This document shows, one piece after another, positions 4,284-6,737 of a stretch of 6,737 bases of DNA (positions within the stretch are counted from its first letter, which is position 1; every line of letters begins with the position of its first letter). A program made the translations under genes and the position numbers. Below the pieces are notes generated by a model that saw nothing but the letters and a program-made list of their open reading frames with translations, did not search any database and was not told the origin of the DNA. The stretch comes from Bacteroidales bacterium (lineage in GTDB: Bacteria > Bacteroidota > Bacteroidia > Bacteroidales > UBA4181): assembly GCA_031260845.1 (NCBI GenBank), contig JAISKR010000046.1:1-6737 (forward strand), in the 5' to 3' direction.

Positions 4284-6734
4284 ATGAAAAAGATTTACAT
4301 TTTTCAAAAAGCCATCCTAAGGACATTGGTTTTTATAGGATTGTTACAGGTTTGTGCGAATATTTCAGCAGAGAAACCAACCATTGCAACATTGCAGGAA
4401 CAACTGAAATCTGCAAAAGATGATGCAGAGAAAATTCATTTGTATTTTAAACTAAGCGATGTTACGCCGTCAGATGAGCAACGAGCGTCATTTGCCGAGT
4501 TTGCACTCGCACTCGCAAGAAAAACAAACGATTCGGTCAACATTTCCCAAGCCTATCGGCATATCGCTACCGCCCGTCACAATATTGAAAAATTCAAACA
4601 GGCGCTTGTTTATGCTTTCAAAGCGGAAGAATTTTTAACAAAAGCACAACTCAACACAAAAGATGAAATAGAAGTAGGTTATCAGATTGCCGGTCTTTAT
4701 ACGAATTTGGGGCAATATCAAGAAGCGATTGACTATTACGAAAAAATAAAACTCATATCCATTGCTTGCAACGATTCGGTCATGACTGCGCATATCCGCA
4801 GCGCCAAAGCACTTGCGTATAAAGAATTAGGCAATTTAGAGAAAGCGCGTTCGGACTACATGAAAGCGTGGGCAACCTTTGAGGCTATAAATGATACCGT
4901 AGCCATGCTGGGAATTTTCCATAATTTGGCGGAAATATACAGGGATTTGGGCTTGCCCGACCAACAATTAGAATGGCTGTTGAAACACCTTGCTTATGCG
5001 GAAAAAACAAAATCGCCCACTATCCTGTCCCTGTCATATCTGCGTCTAATCAGGTTTTTCAATCTCAGAGGCGATATGAAAACCGCCGAAAAGTATCTTC
5101 AAGACCTGCTTGCTATTCCAAATGACAATGATGAATATTTTGAAAATGACATAGACGTGTATTCCCGCGCCAATAAATATCAGATATTGGCGGATTTATA
5201 CTTTAATATGCACAACACTGTGCTGGCGTTTGAATACCAATACAAGGCGTTAGAGGTGGCGAACAAAGAAGGGTATATCAAGCGCATAGCACAAGTGCAC
5301 AACAGCCTTGCCACGCATTACATGGAAAATCATCTTCCCGATTCGGCATTTGTCCATGCACAGGCGGCATACAGGATTGCTGCGACCACCGAAAGTAAAC
5401 GGGTACAGGCTAATGCAGCCTATCGGTTGGCGCAGTTTTATCAAGTCACAAAAGATTTTCCAAAGTCTTTGACTTATGGCAAAATTGCTTACGACGATGC
5501 AAAGGAAAGTCATTATCTTGCCCTATCATGCGATGCTGCCAAACTGATAGCCGGCAACTATGAGAAACTTCAACAGTTTGCCAATGCTTTTCAATTCATC
5601 AAGGAATATCATCTGTTGGCTGATTCTATTGCTTCGATGAACGATTATCAAAAAATAGCCGGTCTGACCTCACAGTTGGAATATCAGAAAAAAGAAAGCG
5701 AAATTCAATCTCAACTTGCTGTCAACCAACAGAAGTTGCGCAGTCAACGCTGGATGAACCTGCTGATGGCGGGTATCTTGCTGCTTGCCCTTACACTTGC
5801 TTACATCAGTTGGAAAAATGCCCGCGAGAAGAAGAAAGCCAACGATATTCTGCAAGAACACAAGGAAGAGTTGGAAACCTACAATGAAGAACTGTTTGCT
5901 ACCAACGAAGAATTGCAGGCGACCAATGAGGAACTTTTCAATACGCAGACGGAACTGGAACGTCATAAGGACAAGTTGGAAGAAATGGTGCAGGAAAAAA
6001 CAGCGGAATTGTGGAATGCGCTGATTAAAGCACAGGAATCGGACAGGTTGAAGGCGGCTTTCCTTGCCAATATGTCGCATGAAATACGCACCCCGTTGAA
6101 TGCGATACTCGGTTTTCTTCAGTTCATCGACGACCCGAGTATGTCGGACAAGCGCGAAGAAATGGTGATCCTTATCAATGCCAATGCCCATCAATTGCTC
6201 ACCATGATAACCGACATAGTGACAGTATCCAAAGTGGATTCCAAATTAATGGAACTTATACCGGTGAAGACGGATATTAATGTCCTTATGGAAAACGTGA
6301 TGAAGGAAACCCAAAAACTGATTCAATATACAGGCAAGACACAATTGGAATTGATAGTGAAAAACCTGCTTCCATCGGATATGCACACCTTGACAGTGGA
6401 TGGGCAGCGAATCGAGCAAATATTACTGCATTTGACGGATAATGCCGTCAAATTCACCCAAAAAGGATATGTCTTTGTGAGATGCCAGATAGATAAAAAT
6501 CCCGCCTTCCTCAATTTTTCGGTGGAAGATACCGGCATAGGCATTGCCGAATCCGATAAAGAGTTAGTATTCACTCGTTTCTGGAAACATGACAACCAAT
6601 CGTACAGAGGTGTAGGCATCGGCTTATCGCTCTCAGAAGAATTGGTGCACCTGATGGGCGGCGCCTTCACTGTGGAATCCATACAGGAAGCAGGCTCAAC
6701 CTTTAATTTCACTGTTAAAATAGACGGTTGGTGA
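4284..6734 (+). CDS. Sensor histidine kinase with periplasmic TPR domain
   Basis: An 816-residue membrane sensor kinase. Residues 1-29 form a signal peptide (basic start, hydrophobic 11-24, likely cut after ANISA). Residues about 85-450 hold roughly eight or nine TPR-like helical pairs, for example IAGLYTNLGQYQEAIDYYEK (135-154) and LAEIYRDLGLPDQQLEW (215-231), predicted to be periplasmic. One membrane span lies at about 491-509. A charged coiled coil (about 515-590) with regular heptads follows. HisKA has the H-box MSHEIRTPLN at 597-606, with H599 the expected phosphoacceptor. HATPase_c has the N-box with N720 (HLTDNAVKFT 716-725), G1 DTGIGI at 749-754, an F-box around FTRFW 763-767, and G2 RGVGIGLSLSEELV at 775-788. 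There is no PAS, HAMP or receiver domain, and the TGA is three bases from the window end, so the response regulator must be encoded elsewhere, possibly just downstream. The signal sensed is unknown. The ATG at 4284 is supported by the signal peptide directly following it. Confidence 0.93.
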   Translation: MKKIYIFQKAILRTLVFIGLLQVCANISAEKPTIATLQEQLKSAKDDAEKIHLYFKLSDVTPSDEQRASFAEFALALARKTNDSVNISQAYRHIATARHNIEKFKQALVYAFKAEEFLTKAQLNTKDEIEVGYQIAGLYTNLGQYQEAIDYYEKIKLISIACNDSVMTAHIRSAKALAYKELGNLEKARSDYMKAWATFEAINDTVAMLGIFHNLAEIYRDLGLPDQQLEWLLKHLAYAEKTKSPTILSLSYLRLIRFFNLRGDMKTAEKYLQDLLAIPNDNDEYFENDIDVYSRANKYQILADLYFNMHNTVLAFEYQYKALEVANKEGYIKRIAQVHNSLATHYMENHLPDSAFVHAQAAYRIAATTESKRVQANAAYRLAQFYQVTKDFPKSLTYGKIAYDDAKESHYLALSCDAAKLIAGNYEKLQQFANAFQFIKEYHLLADSIASMNDYQKIAGLTSQLEYQKKESEIQSQLAVNQQKLRSQRWMNLLMAGILLLALTLAYISWKNAREKKKANDILQEHKEELETYNEELFATNEELQATNEELFNTQTELERHKDKLEEMVQEKTAELWNALIKAQESDRLKAAFLANMSHEIRTPLNAILGFLQFIDDPSMSDKREEMVILINANAHQLLTMITDIVTVSKVDSKLMELIPVKTDINVLMENVMKETQKLIQYTGKTQLELIVKNLLPSDMHTLTVDGQRIEQILLHLTDNAVKFTQKGYVFVRCQIDKNPAFLNFSVEDTGIGIAESDKELVFTRFWKHDNQSYRGVGIGLSLSEELVHLMGGAFTVESIQEAGSTFNFTVKIDGW
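5883..5945 (+). repeat. Three in-frame 21-base units encoding NEELxxT heptads
   Basis: Within the kinase gene three consecutive 21-base units encode NEELFAT (534-540), NEELQAT (541-547) and NEELFNT (548-554). The DNA copies differ at wobble positions (for example AAT/AAC, GAA/GAG, CTG/TTG/CTT), so the repeat is conserved as protein rather than as a fresh DNA duplication. They form the centre of a coiled coil in which Leu recurs every seven residues at 530, 537, 544, 551, 558 and 565. Confidence 0.85.
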
Positions 6735-6737
6735 CAC

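Noticed and set aside
5670..6194. A 174-codon minus-strand frame opposite the kinase linker
   Set aside because: It is the reverse complement of the coiled-coil and H-box region. Its hydrophobic look comes from complementing GAA/AAG-rich codons (TTC/CTT), not from a real membrane protein.

Overview
The window looks like chromosomal DNA from a member of the Bacteroidota, probably Bacteroidales. The basis is a good match to the Bacteroidota promoter (GTTG, 21 bases, TATCTTTG) ahead of the third gene, A-rich start regions without Shine-Dalgarno motifs, a YbeY with the sequence style I recall from Bacteroidota, and a periplasmic-TPR sensor kinase of a kind common there. All six genes are on the + strand, appear intact, and lie close together. 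I found no RNA gene, insertion sequence, CRISPR array or phage gene, and no gap exceeds about 130 bases.

Layout. (1) Positions 80-926: an RsbW-like ATP-binding protein and the rRNA-maturation RNase YbeY, one base apart, with YbeY starting on GTG. (2) Positions 993-4169: a promoter, then a PstB-type ABC ATPase, cysD and cysN. cysD follows pstB by 10 bases, and a 52-base gap separates cysD from cysN. CysD and CysN together form ATP sulfurylase (sulfate to APS). The ATPase has no permease or binding-protein partners here and carries several unusual motif residues. (3) Positions 4284-6734: a large sensor histidine kinase with a signal peptide, periplasmic TPR repeats, one membrane span, a signalling coiled coil, and HisKA and HATPase domains, ending three bases before the window does.

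How the genes fit together. The only clear pathway is sulfate activation by CysDN. The upstream ATPase may energise oxyanion uptake, phosphate by family, but its co-transcription with cysDN raises the possibility of a sulfur-linked role. The kinase's response regulator is not visible and its link to sulfate genes is unproven. CysC and CysH are absent, so the fate of APS (reduction or sulfation) cannot be read here.

I see no convincing undescribed system. The most interesting points are the divergent lone PstB in a sulfate operon, the heptanucleotide tandem repeat between cysD and cysN, the replaced active-site residues in YbeY, and the leucine-heptad signalling helix in the kinase.
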